NCBI GenBank assembly: GCA_032690845.1
Contig: CM064429.1
Coordinates: 12,866,569-12,930,568 of the forward strand
Length of the DNA: 64,000 nt
Direction of reading: 5' to 3'
DNA from: Eleusine coracana subsp. coracana
Taxonomy: Eukaryota > Streptophyta > Magnoliopsida > Poales > Poaceae
Shown: piece after piece, positions 1 to 11,413 of the stretch
Numbering within the stretch: position 1 is the first letter of the stretch
How the letters are laid out: every line of letters starts with the position of its first letter
Made by a program: the position numbers and the translations under genes
Notes under the pieces: generated by a model
What the model was told of the DNA's origin: nothing
The model's input: only the letters and a program-made list of their open reading frames with translations
Databases searched by the model: none

Positions 1-712
1 CCACTTGAGGTCATCAGATTTATGTTTAAGAATGAATTTTGAGTAAAAATCCCCTTCACTGATAGCTCCAATGTCAAAGGTAGAAATGTCAACCCTTAGG
101 GTCATAACACCGGACTGTCCCCTTGGAGGCCAAAGGAATTCTCGACCACCGCCAAGGTGTTTAAGAAAAGAATTTGAGAAGTACCTTCTACTCGTTTCGA
201 TTATGGCAAAAAAGTCCAGCTGACGTTCTTTTGCCATATTAAAGACAATATTGTTCTTACCCAAGTCTCTAGGATCTCTTGTATTATAGAAAACACCCAT
301 CATTGAGTAATTATTTGAGGGGTGATGTTAGGATTTTTGGATAGGTGAGAAAACCTTTCCTTTTGCATCTTTAGTGGTTGTAAAGACTGGGTCTAGATAC
401 AGGAGAATGTGATCTGATCCCATGTTGTTTAAATCCTCATTTAGATCCCAGCAAACACGAGAAAGATTATGCTCTAAAGTATCCAAATCATCTAATATTC
501 TAGTAGTACCTGACTAGCAAGAGAATCTGTAGATTTTAGTCTATCTATCTCTATGTTTTTGACAGAAACAACAAAATTGGTGATATCATTCTCGCTAGTG
601 CCTAACGAAATCCCTACATTAATAATCTATGCACTAATTTGTTCAGAAGGAAGAGTGGTAAAAGAATTACCTCAAGATGGGTTTCGCTTCTGCCTTTTCA
701 GCTATGAGTAGA
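1..712 (-). pseudogene. LINE ORF2 endonuclease fragment, runs off the left edge
   Basis: On the minus strand an open frame starts near 303 and continues past base 1. Its layout matches the apurinic-type endonuclease at the N-terminus of plant L1-like ORF2 proteins: a NTRDPRDLG segment where these proteins have a CRGLG-type motif, then LDFFAIIET carrying the metal-binding Glu, then a Trp-containing stretch ending in QSGVMTL. This enzyme nicks target DNA to prime reverse transcription. The 304-712 part still translates in pieces resembling the leader or linker of such elements but holds several stops. A copia insertion interrupts the LINE at 713-717; its upstream part should lie after 11418. 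The catalytic half lies outside the window, so completeness cannot be judged. The endonuclease call is fairly firm; the exact LINE family is not known. Confidence 0.7.
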
Positions 713-717
713 GAGTC

Positions 718-1046
718 TATTAAGCTTTAATATGTTTGGTTCATATTCCACTCAAGCATGCACGCCACTTACTACTTGCATGTAGTGATTAGGGGGTGTA
801 TGAAACATCATGCGTAGACATGAGGCAGTTAGTACTTGTCATACATGCAGTCAGAAAAACTGAACCATTAGTTTTCCACACATTCCTATATGTAACTGCT
901 TTAAGTCAACAAATATTATATAAAGCATACACGAGAGGAGCATGATGAGCAGCACTCCTGGAAATTCATCTTTGTATATTTAGTATTTTTCTCACTTGTT
1001 TTCTTTGAGTCTCGGCCACCATGCAAACAGAGCTTCTGGGCTAATA
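718..1046 (+). repeat. Left (5') LTR of the copia element
   Basis: This 329-bp stretch aligns base for base over most of its length with 11043-11413. It begins TATTAAGC where the right copy has the canonical TGTTAAGC. Both copies share the stretch with CACTCAAGCATGC, an AATATTATATAAAGC TATA-like region near 911-925, and the end GGGCTAA. The right copy is longer mainly because of an expanded GT/CG run. The copies differ at many positions by eye, so the insertion is not recent. Confidence 0.8.
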
Positions 1047-1047
1047 G

Positions 1048-1059
1048 TGGTATTAGAGC
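1048..1059 (+). other. Primer-binding site of the copia element
   Basis: TGGTATTAGAGC lies one base after the left LTR. Plant copia elements usually have TGGTATCAGAGC here, matching the 3' end of initiator methionine tRNA; one base differs. Its strand and position fix the element as plus-oriented. Confidence 0.75.
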
Positions 1060-1064
1060 AGCCT

Positions 1065-1836
1065 AAGTTCATGTGGGCTTCACCCAAACCCAAGTTGCAC
1101 AAGAGTTTGATCAAGCTTTCCATTCCAAGCATGAGGGGCCTGTCGTAGCCTATACAAAGCTTTATATAATTTAAGAACTTTATGTTCATAATTCTTGTGC
1201 TCATATCCCAGAGGTTACGACATATATTTCATCTTGAAGTTCTCCATTGAGAAAGGCCAATTTCAATCCATGTGATGTACTTCCCATGCTTCCTGAGCAA
1301 CCAAAGCGTGAAGCAATCGCATGGTCTCGAGACGAGCCATAGGTGCAAATACTACATCATAGTCAATACCATGGCTTTGAACACTTTGGCTATTAATCGA
1401 GCCTTGTGCTTCACCACAGCTCCCTCTCCATTTTTCTTCATCTTCCATTTCATTCCAATGGGTCTCCATCATGTAGGAAAGTCCACAAGATCCCAAGTAT
1501 TATTGTTGTGGATACACTGTAATTTGCTTCCATTGCGTGCTTCCAGTAGGCTTTTTTTTATGGCATCAGTAACACTTGTTGGCTGTTTAACAGTGAGCAT
1601 ACATAGCTCAAGATTTTCAAGCTCAATTTCATTTGTGACATCATATAGTTCTTGCAGAGATCGAAGTTTAACAGGTATCTTAATCGCTGTAGGTGGGATA
1701 ATGCGTGGTATCACTATAGAGCCCTCATCAGTTGTGCCAGCCAACGGCACCTTCTATGGAAGCTCCAGAAACTGAATTTTCAATCGTTGTTGCAGTTGTC
1801 TCCAAAGGCGACCGAACTACTAGCATGGTTGGCGCT
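1065..1836 (-). pseudogene. Inverted copia reverse transcriptase and linker, copy A
   Basis: The minus strand encodes, from high to low coordinates, an integrase-RT linker rich in Pro/Thr/Ser, a start-of-RT block (RSLQELYDVTNE, then NNNTWDLVDFP) and RT motifs with HGIDYDVVFAPMARLETMRLL and EVHHMD, then KLDQTLVQLGFG near 1075-1110. This matches the N-terminal half of a copia reverse transcriptase. Frames shift and stops occur, for example around 1210 and 1470. It ends at 1836, where a CACTA end begins. A second copy of the same segment is split between 7285-7889 and 10499-10640, so this is a duplicated, inverted, dead fragment. Confidence 0.75.
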
Positions 1837-2045
1837 CACTATGTAAGAAAGGAAAAAAGAATGACACCTCAATTAGTGACGCTTCTGAGGACAAGCGTCA
1901 CTAATCCCATAATAGTGACGCGTGAAATTTGGACGCATCACTAAACTAGGTCCCCTGGTCAAGGCGCGTCACTAATGACATCAAAATAGTGACGCATCTA
2001 CTGTGGACACGTCACTAATAACGCGACCGGTAATTAGTGATGCAT
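1837..2045 (+). mobile_element. Terminal fragment of a CACTA element
   Basis: The fragment starts with CACTATGTAAGAAAGG exactly where the copia linker sequence breaks off; the parallel copia copy continues uninterrupted at 10638. The next 200 bases carry at least seven copies of TTAGTGACGC or its complement GCGTCACTAA in both orientations. This is the clustered subterminal-repeat layout of En/Spm-type elements, where transposase binds. No matching right terminus was found, so the rest is deleted or replaced by the gypsy sequence that follows. Confidence 0.5.
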
Positions 2046-3110
2046 CTCTTGCAGGGTTGAACACAATGCTTGCAAGGTTGTGGCAACTTCCTAGAGCACG
2101 ATATGGATCAAGATTTACAGTTTACAATGCTAGGAATTGAACACAACAAGGTTCAAATTCACCATGTTGCGCACAGTGATGTGAACAAGGGTTCCCGATC
2201 TTCCGAAAGGTTCTTGGTAAGTTGATTTGGTCGGAGGCGACACACAAATCGATTCGGCTTCAGAACAGCACGTTCTAAACCCCGTAATCGCAGCACGACG
2301 TCTCCTCTGGTTATCAATCGTCCAAAAGACGATTGACCTCGCCGAGAAGGCTAATCCCTGCCTGCGAATCAAGAACACAAGCAAGAACAACGAAGAATGC
2401 AACACAATTACAGATGTATGATTAAACTCTCGAAGTTGGGGTCTCACAAACCGATGAACGGTAAAACTGTTTATGAACAGAATTGATCTAAGCAAAATCC
2501 AAACCCTAATGGTGCGGCGGCGGCTGTATATAAAGACCCTAGGGCCGTGCAAGACCCTCTGGACGCGCCCCTAATTGGGCTCAACTAGATACAAAGCCCA
2601 AAGGCCAAAAATAGGCGACGCAGCACGGACACAGATTCTGGACTCTCTCTTGTTTTGATGATTTCCGATGAATCCTGATGAATTTTGACATAAGGCCGGC
2701 GGCATTCGAAAGTTCTTCTCCTTATCTTTCCGTGCATATGTAGAACGTTCAAATCCGAGTCCGTATGCGTCCTGGGCGACTGTTTTAGTGCAGACTGGTC
2801 CTGGGCCCCAAAACAGACTCGAAGTCGGTTTTGATTGGGCCTCCACTTTGGCTTCCAAGCCCTTGCTGGTCCTCCACGTTCCCAACTCCTTTTCCCATCA
2901 TCTCCTGGTCCTCTCCATGGTTTCTAATCATAAAATAATCATTAGGTAGCAAATCATTCTCAAAAGTAACATATAGCGAAGAACGTAGGAACGAGCTCAT
3001 CTCTAAATTTAGTCGTCGTGCACGAGCTCTAGTCATTGGACCTTGCAAGTCCAGCGTTGGAGGAGTGTTGTGTGTATCCATAGGAGTGATGTCCTCATCA
3101 CACAGGCAGT
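2046..3110 (-). mobile_element. 3' end of a Ty3/gypsy element: pol C-terminus plus LTR
   Basis: On the minus strand, 3081-2785 encodes a segment with GPMTRARARRLN followed by LLPNDYFMIRNHGEDQE, a type seen after the integrase at the C-terminus of several grass gypsy polyproteins. Downstream on that strand (2780 to about 2110) lies LTR-like sequence: a TATA-like CTTTATATACAG near 2539-2528, then a transcribed-type region rich in GATTAGCCTTCTCGG and GCTGCGATTACGG blocks. PBS, gag and RT are absent. LTR boundaries are not resolved; the left edge abuts the CACTA fragment. Family assignment is from memory of grass LTRs. Confidence 0.5.
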
Positions 3111-3476
3111 GAGCTAACAGGAAGCAGCGACCATGGCGTACACGTTTTGCATCCAGGATCCTCTCACTGTGATTTTTGGATATGATGAAGAGGGAGACCT
3201 AGAACACGACCCAGTGATGTTTTGCATCGATCGGTTGAGTGGGTCGTCAGGAATGCCGATGCCATGTTAGCGATGCTAGGCTGGGCCCGACTAGATTAGG
3301 GGAGACGGCAGGAAACTTGGACTCCATTGGTCGGGATAGAGAGAGGGAATACAGGGGGCGTTGGCATAGATAACAAGGGGCATCTAGGCTTGGTTTTATA
3401 GGACAGGGAGGCGGTGGGAGGCAGAGGAACAACGTCGTCGAGGCTTTAATAGCTGGTAGCGCCATTGATGGCCAAC
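3111..3476 (-). repeat. Gypsy LTR, downstream part, left of the hAT insertion
   Basis: This is the inferred left half of a minus-strand LTR that continues at 6584-7279 on the other side of the hAT element. On the minus strand it carries CCTATAAAACC (TATA-like, near 3404-3394). The terminus next to the gypsy fragment at about 3110 is not recognisable, so the end is approximate. No gene is seen here; the small open frames are not conserved. Confidence 0.4.
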
Positions 3477-6400
3477 AGCTACAAAACATAGATACGTCAG
3501 TTGAAGCGTGGATACATATTGGATACGTGACGGATACAGATACATCATGGATATGGCTCAGATACATATCCAGGAAATATTTGATTAAAACTAAATAGAA
3601 GTATATTGATTACTTGGGTCAATACGTATTGGGCTAAATTTGGCCCAAGTTTGAATATATCTCAACCCAGTAGCTGCCTAGTTAGGGCATATACCCCTCT
3701 GCATCCCTTCTCTCTTGGTCACTGTGACCTAGATGCCACCCAGAAACATGACGCCAGGGAGCCAGGGAGGAGCCGGCGGCTCGAGCTCCTACAGCGTGCG
3801 CGCCTCCGTTGTGGTGAGACTGCCATAGAGCTCGCTGACGGTGAGTCAACGACGGTCAACAGGGCCAGGTGAGCTCGTTTGCTTCCTCTCCTTTTGTTCC
3901 CCCATCTGAACATTGATAAGATCCGCTGCCCCTTAGATTTCTGAGATTGTTTCATTTCGATCTTGAGTAGATGGCCACCCACACATCAAGTAGCGCTGCA
4001 TCTGGTTCTTCTGAGAGCTCCACCGACATTAGAGCTCCTTTATGGGATCATGTCAACATTGTAGAGAAGGCAGCTTGGGGTGGCAACACCAGATGACAGT
4101 GCAAGTATTGTAACTACAATGGTTTCAGTAGCTACACTAGAGTTGAAGCTCATTTGCTGCAGATCCTTAGGAAGGGAATCAGTCCTTGTAATAAAGTGAC
4201 ATTTGAAATGCTAAATCAGATGAGAAGTGAAGTCAAGAGGTGCAAAGAATTAGTGCTGAGAACCAAAACCAGAAGTGTGCCTATGCATACTGCTCCCTCT
4301 TCACGTGATGGCAGTAGCACAAAGAAGAACAAGAGGGGACCGATTAGTGCATTGGAGAAATCATGGGCACTACAAGACCGCAATCGTTTGGATGCCTTAA
4401 TAGCTGGATCATTCTATTTGGGTGGGATTCCTTTCAACTTTGCGAGAAAGCCATACTTGAGAGAAGCATTTTCCTTTGCAGCAAGCACAATTATGTCGGG
4501 TTATCAAATTCCGGGGTACAACAGGTTGAGAGAGGGACTACTGAGGGAAGAAAAGGCTCACATTGATAAGCTCTTATCTAGTACAAGAAGCACATGGGAT
4601 CAAAAACGTGTGACCATTTGTGCAGATGGATGGACTGATCCTCGAAGGAGGCCACTAATAAATTTTGTTGTTGTTTCTGAAAATTCTGCTATGTTCTTAA
4701 GGGCTGATAATTGTGAAGGAGAAGTGAAGACGAAGGAATACATCCCTGAAAAGTTAAAATCTATTATTGAGGAAGTGGGTAGACACAATATTTTTCAAAT
4801 CATCGCTGACAACGCAGCCAGTTGCAATGGTGCGGTTCTCTTAATAGAAGCTGAATATGATAATATATTCTGGACACCATGTGTTATGCATACATTTAAT
4901 CTTGCTTTGAAGAGTATTTGTGAGCCTAAAACCCGTAGAAATGGAGAAGATGAATATATTTGGCAGAAACTTGAATTTATAAAAACTATTAGATATGATG
5001 CATCAATTATAAGAAACTTTATAATGAACCATGGCATGCGTCTTTCAATGTTCAAGAAACTCAACCGTCTTAAGTTACTCTCTATAGCTGAAACAAGGTT
5101 TGCATCAGTTGTGTGTATGCCAAAATGAATGGTGGAGGTTAAAATGGCTCTAAAGCAAATTGTAATTACTGAGGAATGGACCATATATATAGAGATGATA
5201 ATCAGATTTCTTCCTTTGTTCATGATACCATGCTAAATGAGTTTCGGTGGTCAAAAGTGGAGTTTGTTCTTAAAATTACTAATCCTATCCATGACATGAT
5301 TTGGTTGGCTGATATGGACACACCATGCCTTCACTTGATATATGAGATGTGGGATTCTATGATCGAGAAAATCAAGAAATAGATATATCAGTGGAAAGGG
5401 AAGGAACCCAATGAGATTTCAGACATGTACCCATTTATTCATGAGATTTTGGTATTTAGGTGGACCAAAGGAAATAATCCAATTCATTGTTTACCTCATT
5501 CACTAAACCCAAGGTACTATTTTTCACTAACAATTCCTATTTGTAATCTACATTCCTACAAATATTGTGCAAAATATTGTGCAGCAGATCTTTTGCTAAT
5601 TGTTGCTCTTGCATATGAAGGTATTACAGCAAGGAGTGGCTGGATGAAGGTACTGGCCGAATACCCCCCCCCCCCCCCACAAGGATAGAGAGGTTTCAAG
5701 AATGAGGATGACATGCATCAAAAAGTTCTTTTGCATACCACAAGAATTGGCTCACGTCAAAGAAGAGTATGCAAAGTTCTCAAGTTGTTCCGATGACTTT
5801 AGCAACCATGATGCTATCAATGATAGATACAATGCTTCTCCATGGGCATGGTGATCAAGTTATGGTCAAGATGCTCCTCTATTAATGAATTTGGCCAATA
5901 AATTACTTACCCAACCAGCCTCATCATCTTGTTGTGAAAGAAACTAGAGTACCTACAGTTTTATACATAGTGTCAAATGGAATGCCTTAACTCCAGAACG
6001 TGCTGAAGATTTGGTGTTTGTTCACTCAAACCTGAGACATCTATCAAGTTGGAGTGACACATATAAGAAAGGTGAAACAAGGATGTGGGATGTGGGGGGG
6101 GGGGAATCTTTTGAGTCTTTAAGTGGCGTAGGGATTCTTCAAGTTGCTGACCTTTTCTCTTGATGAGCCGGAGTTGCAAGTTGTTTCTTTTGGAGACGCG
6201 GAGATTGCAAGTTCAGTTCAACTCATTGAGGATGAGGACGAATAGAGCTGTTGCCTGCTGCTCATTGAGGACAAATAAGGCTGCTGCATGAGCAGTAGCA
6301 TGTATCCTTTCTTTTATTTCCTAATTATGCTTGTATGGACCTTGTATGGAACTGCTATTTTCTTTGGACCTTGTATCCTTTATTGTATTTGTGCTGTTGT

Positions 6401-6583
6401 GTGATAATTAGGTCAATTATTGACTGTAAGCTATTATTATTTGCATATGCACTATATTTATTTTATTAAAAAAAATTCTCAAATATATCCACGTATCAGA
6501 TTGTTTTGAAAAATGGCATATTGCCGTATCTGTATGTACTGGATACTTATTAACATACCCGTATCTGTCTTGCGTAGGCCAAC
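3469..6583 (+). mobile_element. hAT transposon, 3.1 kb, with near-perfect 8-bp target duplication
   Basis: The likely element spans 3477-6575. It is flanked by TGGCCAAC (3469-3476) and AGGCCAAC (6576-6583), 7 of 8 matching, the 8-base length expected for hAT elements. The ends are imperfect inverted repeats: CAAAACATAGATACG at the left, and CAAGACAGATACGGG when the right end is read on the other strand. Both ends carry several GATAC/GTATC copies as subterminal repeats. It holds one degraded transposase gene. It sits within a gypsy LTR that resumes at 6584. Confidence 0.65.
3971..6246 (+). pseudogene. hAT-family transposase (BED finger, catalytic core, dimerisation domain), inactivated
   Basis: The frame from ATG 3971 begins with a BED-type zinc finger (CKYCNYNGFSSYTRVEAHLL), then a linker, a long catalytic-core stretch (4154-5128) with ADGWTD, ADNAASCNGA and FWTPCVMHTFNLAL, and a C-terminal hAT dimerisation region near 5870-6090 (SSCCERN, STYSFIHS, NLRHLSSW). 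Such enzymes excise and reinsert DNA. Defects include an in-frame TGA at 4094-4096 inside the zinc finger, a frame break near 5120-5128, a TAG at 5380-5382, an inserted C run near 5667, and a stop within the dimerisation motif. The dimerisation region is well preserved in sequence, so decay seems moderate. No introns were modelled with certainty; 5520-5640 may be one. Confidence 0.8.
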
Positions 6584-7082
6584 CGAGCTTCTTGGTATGC
6601 GACTAATGATGAAAACAACTGGAATTTGAAAAGGAGAGGGCAGTGCATCCGTTAGAGGGGTAGGGGCTTCGGTTACTCACGAGAGGAGGAGGATCAATGG
6701 CCGATGGCAGCGTCTGTTACTGGCGGCTACGCTGGGAGACGAAGCTCTCCAGCTTCGTGTGTTGGTTCCCTTTGCTGGGCTGGCTGCGTGCAGCTGGGCT
6801 GAGCAGGCTGTGAATGGGCCTAGTAGGCCGAAAGAGAGAAGGGACATGGGATGGGAAGTTGGGCTGCACAGGAGGGGAGTTGGCCCAAGGAGGGCACACA
6901 AGGTATTTTTCTTTTCCCTTTTTCTTTTTGGTTTCTATTTTTTTTCTTATTTTCTATTACTAATTTCTAACAAATTCTAAAACGTTTCCTACTCAAACAA
7001 AAAAAAGACATTTTGCACATAATAAAACCCCTAATGCATGTTACTCCAACATGAATGCAACAAACAAACAAACAAACTAGAA

Positions 7083-7134
<52 letters not shown>

Positions 7135-7279
7135 TATTTAGTTTAGAAAAATATGACTTTGCCTAAAGAAAATAATAACATTATAATTAATTAAAGTTAA
7201 ATTTTAACCTATTGCAAAAAGTTTTAAGAGTTAGTGAATTTCTAATAACAACCCAAATTTGAAACTTTGGGATGTTACA
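6584..7279 (-). repeat. Gypsy LTR, upstream part, right of the hAT insertion
   Basis: Read on the minus strand, it starts at 7279 with TGTAACATCCCAAAG, a common start of long grass Ty3/gypsy LTRs, and runs through A/T-rich sequence into GC-rich sequence with GGCCCA boxes until the hAT element. The bases to its right, TTGCA (7280-7284), may be half of a target duplication, but no partner was found. No gene is recognised in this 700-bp stretch. Confidence 0.5.
7084..7134. repeat. (TAA)n microsatellite
   Basis: About 17 uninterrupted TAA units lie inside the gypsy LTR remnant. This is a simple repeat with likely length polymorphism; no other role is seen. Confidence 0.95.
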
Positions 7280-7284
7280 TTGCA

Positions 7285-7889
7285 GATCAAACTTTTCATC
7301 CGAAGCATGAGGGGCCAGTCCCACCCTACACAAAGCTTTGTTTAGTTTAAGAACCTTGTGGTCATCATTCTTATGCTCATATCCAGGAGGTTGCGAGACA
7401 TATATTTCCTCTTGAAGTTCTGAGGTTGCGAGACATATATTTCCTCTTGAAGTTCTCCATTGAGATAGGCCGATTTCATATCCATGTGATGTACTTCCCA
7501 TGCTTCCTGAGCAGCCAAAGTATAAAGCAGTCGCATGGTCTCGAGATGAGCCACAGGTGCAAACACCATGGCGTTGAACACTTTGGCTATTAATCGTGCC
7601 TTGTGCTTCACCACAGCTCTATCTCCATTTTTATCACCTTATAAACCAATTTTAATCCAATGGGTCTCCGCCCTATAGGCAAGTCCACAAGCTCCCAAGT
7701 ATTACTGTTGTGAGTGGACTTTAATTCACTTCTATTGCGCGCTTCCAGCAGGCTTTTATTATGGCATGAGTAACACTTGTTGGTTTTTCAACACTGAGCA
7801 TACACAGCTCAAGATCTTCAAGCTGAATTTTATTTGTGATATCATATAATTTCTGCATAGATCAAAGTTTAAAAGGCGTCTTGATCGCT
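7285..7889 (-). pseudogene. Inverted copia reverse transcriptase, copy B (left part)
   Basis: The minus strand encodes the same RT region as 1065-1836: ARLIAK, NAMVFAPVAHLETMRLLYTLAAQ, then EVHHMDMKSAYLNGELQEEIYVSQP and PGYEHKN. A tandem duplication of about 40 bases at 7394-7455 repeats the EEIYVSQP segment. It is closely related to copy A but distinct from it. It is interrupted at 7890 by a solo gypsy LTR and resumes at 10499. Frame breaks and stops make it non-functional. Confidence 0.75.
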
Positions 7890-10498
7890 GTTGGTGTGAC
7901 ACCTCTAGTGTCCTGAATTCTTCAAGTGCATACCCTTAGGTCCCTCATCACCTGCAAAAGAGCCGGTGCGGGGGGCATTAATTCAAAGACCAGAAGCCTC
8001 CCTCCGAGCCCCGCCGCCTGTTGCTGGCCACCTCCACGTGAGTTCCCATTGGCCAGGCGTCCTGGCTGCCATGGCCATTTGCTGGTCCAACCTGGTGCTT
8101 TTCGTTGCCTCGATCTGCTGTGTCTTGGACATTGTGGTCAGCTTTGTGGCCTAGATCCGATTGGCTTGATCCAAAGACCCCTTTTTGTTGTGATTAGTTA
8201 ATTACTAGAATATCTATTTTGCTAGGAAAATGCATAGCAAGCAGAATAAATGGGGGAAATTGCAAACTAAATTTGTTTTTAGGCTTTCCTGAAATTGTAG
8301 TATTTTGTAAAACTGCTGACTACTCATGCATGATAATATGTTTATCAGTTTCAAAATATTTAGATACAATAAAAAATAAAATTATATCTTAGTATGTGTA
8401 ATTGATAAATCCATGAAAATTGGTGTGTAGGCTACTCTCACCACCCCTGACCACCCTATATAACTTCCTAAGTTAATTATGTATATTTTGGTCAGTATTA
8501 ATTATTTACCTTTGAAACTAAATTGAATATTTAACATAAAAGACCCAATGCATGTTAATGCAACTTGGTTCAAAAATCACCCCAACTTTAACCCACCCAT
8601 ACTAAATTTTTCATAGGCATATATATTGCAAAACCATCATAAATTAATTATTTTCATTGTAGCTCTAATATATTAAATCCTTCTATAGTTGTACTTTAAA
8701 CAATACATCATATATGTTTCCCTTTCTACATAGCAAGATGCTGAAAACATCGAAAGCATGATATTGATCAGTACCCCCTACCCATGTACCTCACACATTT
8801 ATTTCCATTGCGATCGACAGACACATCCGCCTTGCTTTCATATATCGTTACCGCGTTAATAAACCGGAGTCCATGAAGAAAATACACCACGAATATCCAC
8901 CCTATATCTTTAACTCATATTCACTACATAACATTTGCATCATGTAGATCACGAGGTGAACCACGTGGAGACCGAGACCGTGCAGGAGCCCGAATGAGGA
9001 GGTGATCCCGTTAACCAGGAACAAGCTCAAGGCAAGCCTCGGTGCATCCCACCAAGTTTTAACCTTTTTATTTTATCACTAGTTAGTGTGATGTAGGCTT
9101 GTCTATGCATTAAGTTTATAGGAGTTCTTTAAAAATCTAGTATTGCAGTAAGTCCCCTTTACCGATGATAGCCTCAGTACGGTAGTAGCTCTGCTTAACT
9201 TAGGACGGAAATTCTTCGAGTGATATGGAGACTGTTCGTAGATCAGGAAATATTATCACATGCGAATGATGTGGGATGAAGGAAAGTTGGAAGGGGATAA
9301 CAAACAAAGACCGGACGGGCAACTAGCTGGAAAGGGAAGGACAATTTATCTTTAAGAAGGTAGCCCCGTCTGAGCCACTTAAGGCTCTGCCGCAGGTCTG
9401 GTCCTATGGGATCAAGTTTGAACGTACTGTTTGCATGCTGGAGTTATGAGCCCAGTAAACTAATGTAGCTACGACTATTGCTTGGACGGAAGATACCCTA
9501 CTCCCTTGTTTGGTGGAACTGGGGCTGAGGAGAGGGAGCAATCCATCCATGGATGGCGGTACGGGACGCATCGCATTAGGGGACCCTTCCCTGGGGAGCC
9601 AGGCCAGGAAGACCTTGTTGTACCGTAAGCGAAAGGTTGCTCCATGCGGCTTCCATGAAGTGCATATGGATCATGCAAGCTAGTTTTTCCTATAGGATGT
9701 AAATCGATTCGAGTCGCTACCCGTCATAGTAACGAGTACCACCTGATCGCTGCTTCAGAACATTGTTGGAAGCCAGTAATATGATGAATAGGTTCAATAT
9801 TACTGTATGAAATTATTATTAGTTGTATTGCAACCATGATTGTTATAGTTATAGTGCAAACTAAATTTATTATTTTGCATGACAACTCAACTTGCTGCTA
9901 AAACTTGAAAAATAAGGATCCACTCTTAGGCTGGCTTTTTGGCAACATAAACCCTACCCTTAGCCTATGCATGTCTAGGAGTCGGTTGTAGATGGCCATT
10001 TTATCGAGTCAGTCTTGCTGAGTATTAGTTGCTCAGGGCGTAGCTCTATGTGGTTTTCAGATGATCTGGGTGGAGACTATCACTATGGTGAAAGGTTCCA
10101 CTGGGAGGGCCAGCATCCTGACTGCTGGAACATCGAGTGGAAACGGTGCACTGACAATGAGTAGGAGTAGTCTGTTGATTGGCGGTCCGGTGTTTGGGGC
10201 AAAACACCTATCATGGTCGGAGGTTCAATGTGTATCACTGTGAGAGAGCGATTGTATCTTACTAATTCCGTCGAATCTTTTCTAGTATTATGGAACAATC
10301 TAGCTTCGCACTTTTAAAACTCTGGTTTGTAACTTAAATTCAGATTTATGTAAAACTCTGTACTCTCTCTATGTTCTTATTGCAAATATAGTATTTCTGT
10401 CATGTGTTGTACTATTGAACGTCACAGCGCGTGTCGTCACCCGAGAAAGATCTTGGAATGGAGCCGTCTCTGTGGTAAGACGGTTCTATTACAGTTGG
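7890..10498 (+). mobile_element. Solo long LTR of a Ty3/gypsy element, TSD GTTGG
   Basis: The LTR itself is 7895-10493 (2.6 kb), beginning TGTGACACCTCTAG and ending CGGTTCTATTACA. It is flanked by perfect 5-base duplications GTTGG at 7890-7894 and 10494-10498. Removing it joins the copia linker sequence on both sides in register with copy A. No internal domain, PBS or second LTR copy is present, so recombination between two LTRs probably removed the rest. The CTTGCTGAGTATT stretch near 10014 resembles large chromovirus LTRs (Tekay-like) of grasses, from memory. The interior holds no recognisable gene. Confidence 0.8.
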
Positions 10499-10921
10499 TG
10501 GTATAGTGCTTGGTGTTACTGTAGAGGACTCATCGGTTGTGCCAGTGACACCATCTATGGAAGCTCCAGAAACTGAGTTTTCAATTGGTGTTGCAGTTGT
10601 CTCTAAAGGCGACCGAACTACTGACATGGTTGGCGCTACAAAATTTGTTGTGCTTGGGCATCCTGCTTCCTATCCTAGCACGTCTCCCTTATCCATACCT
10701 AAGCCAAGGTATGTTGCATTTACAATTGTAAATATATCACTCATATTTTAGTGGTCCTCATGTGTTTTGATCTAGTCCCATTGCTTCTCTTCGTCAAATA
10801 CAATATCACGTGAGGCATGCACCTTCTTTGTCGCTGTTATACACTCGATATGCTATAGTTTCAGGTACATATCCAAGAAACACCATGGGCACGTTGCGAT
10901 CTGCTAGTTTTTTCAAGTTTG
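10499..10921 (-). pseudogene. Inverted copia integrase C-terminus and linker (copy B, right part)
   Basis: On the minus strand, reading down from 10921, the copia integrase C-terminal region is seen (KKLADRNVPMVFLGYV then YRVYNSDKEG), followed by a Ser/Thr/Pro-rich linker (ENSVSGASIDGV, PSTIPPTVIEP) down to 10499. Several stops are present. It joins directly to plus-strand RNase H tail sequence at about 10922, which marks one inversion breakpoint. Confidence 0.75.
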
Positions 10922-11020
10922 GATCCTAAAGATCAGCTCGTAGAAATTCTTACAAAAGCTCTTGGGTGTGTGAAGTTTCTGGAGTTATATCAAGGAATTG
11001 GGCTGCGAGCAGTGAAGTAA
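10922..11020 (+). pseudogene. Copia RNase H C-terminal tail, plus strand
   Basis: The plus frame reads DPKDQLVEILTKALG, KFLELYQGIGL, then a stop at 11018-11020. This is the usual last segment of copia polyproteins, immediately before the polypurine tract and 3' LTR. It fixes the orientation of the element and contrasts with the minus-strand core next to it. Confidence 0.75.
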
Positions 11021-11030
11021 CAGCGGGATC

Positions 11031-11042
11031 AAAGGGGGTGAA
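11031..11042 (+). other. Polypurine tract of the copia element
   Basis: AAAGGGGGTGAA lies directly before the TGTTAAGC start of the right LTR. This is the position and composition expected of the plus-strand primer. Confidence 0.7.
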
Positions 11043-11413
11043 TGTTAAGCTTTAATCCGTTTGGTTCATATTCCACTCAAGCATGCATGCCACTTACTAC
11101 TTGCATGTAGTGATTAGGGGGTGTATGAAACGTCATGTGTAGATGTGAAGCAGTTAGTACTTGTCATACATGCAGTCAGAAAAACTGAGCGATTAGTGTT
11201 CCACTCACACCTATGTAATTGCTTTCAGTCATCAAATATTATATAAAGCATACACAAGAGGAGCATGATGAGCAGCGCTCCTGGAAAGTCATCTTTTGTG
11301 TGTTTAATCTTTTTGTCACTTGTCTTCTTCGAGTCTCGGCTACAAGAACAACTACTGTGCGCGTGCGTGCGTGTGTGTGTGTCCACTGTGCAAATAGAGT
11401 TATTGGGCTAAAA
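11043..11413 (+). repeat. Right (3') LTR of the copia element
   Basis: This 371-bp stretch matches 718-1046. It carries an extra (GC/GT)n run near 11356-11382 absent from the left copy. It ends GGGCTAAAA just before the duplicated GAGTC. Confidence 0.8.

Noticed and set aside
1272..1775. 167-codon plus-strand frame
   Set aside because: Antisense shadow of the inverted copia reverse transcriptase, whose motifs read on the minus strand.
5667..5680. Run of C (and a G run near 6097) as possible structural element
   Set aside because: Simple homopolymer slippage inside the dead hAT transposase; no partner G-runs to suggest a quadruplex.
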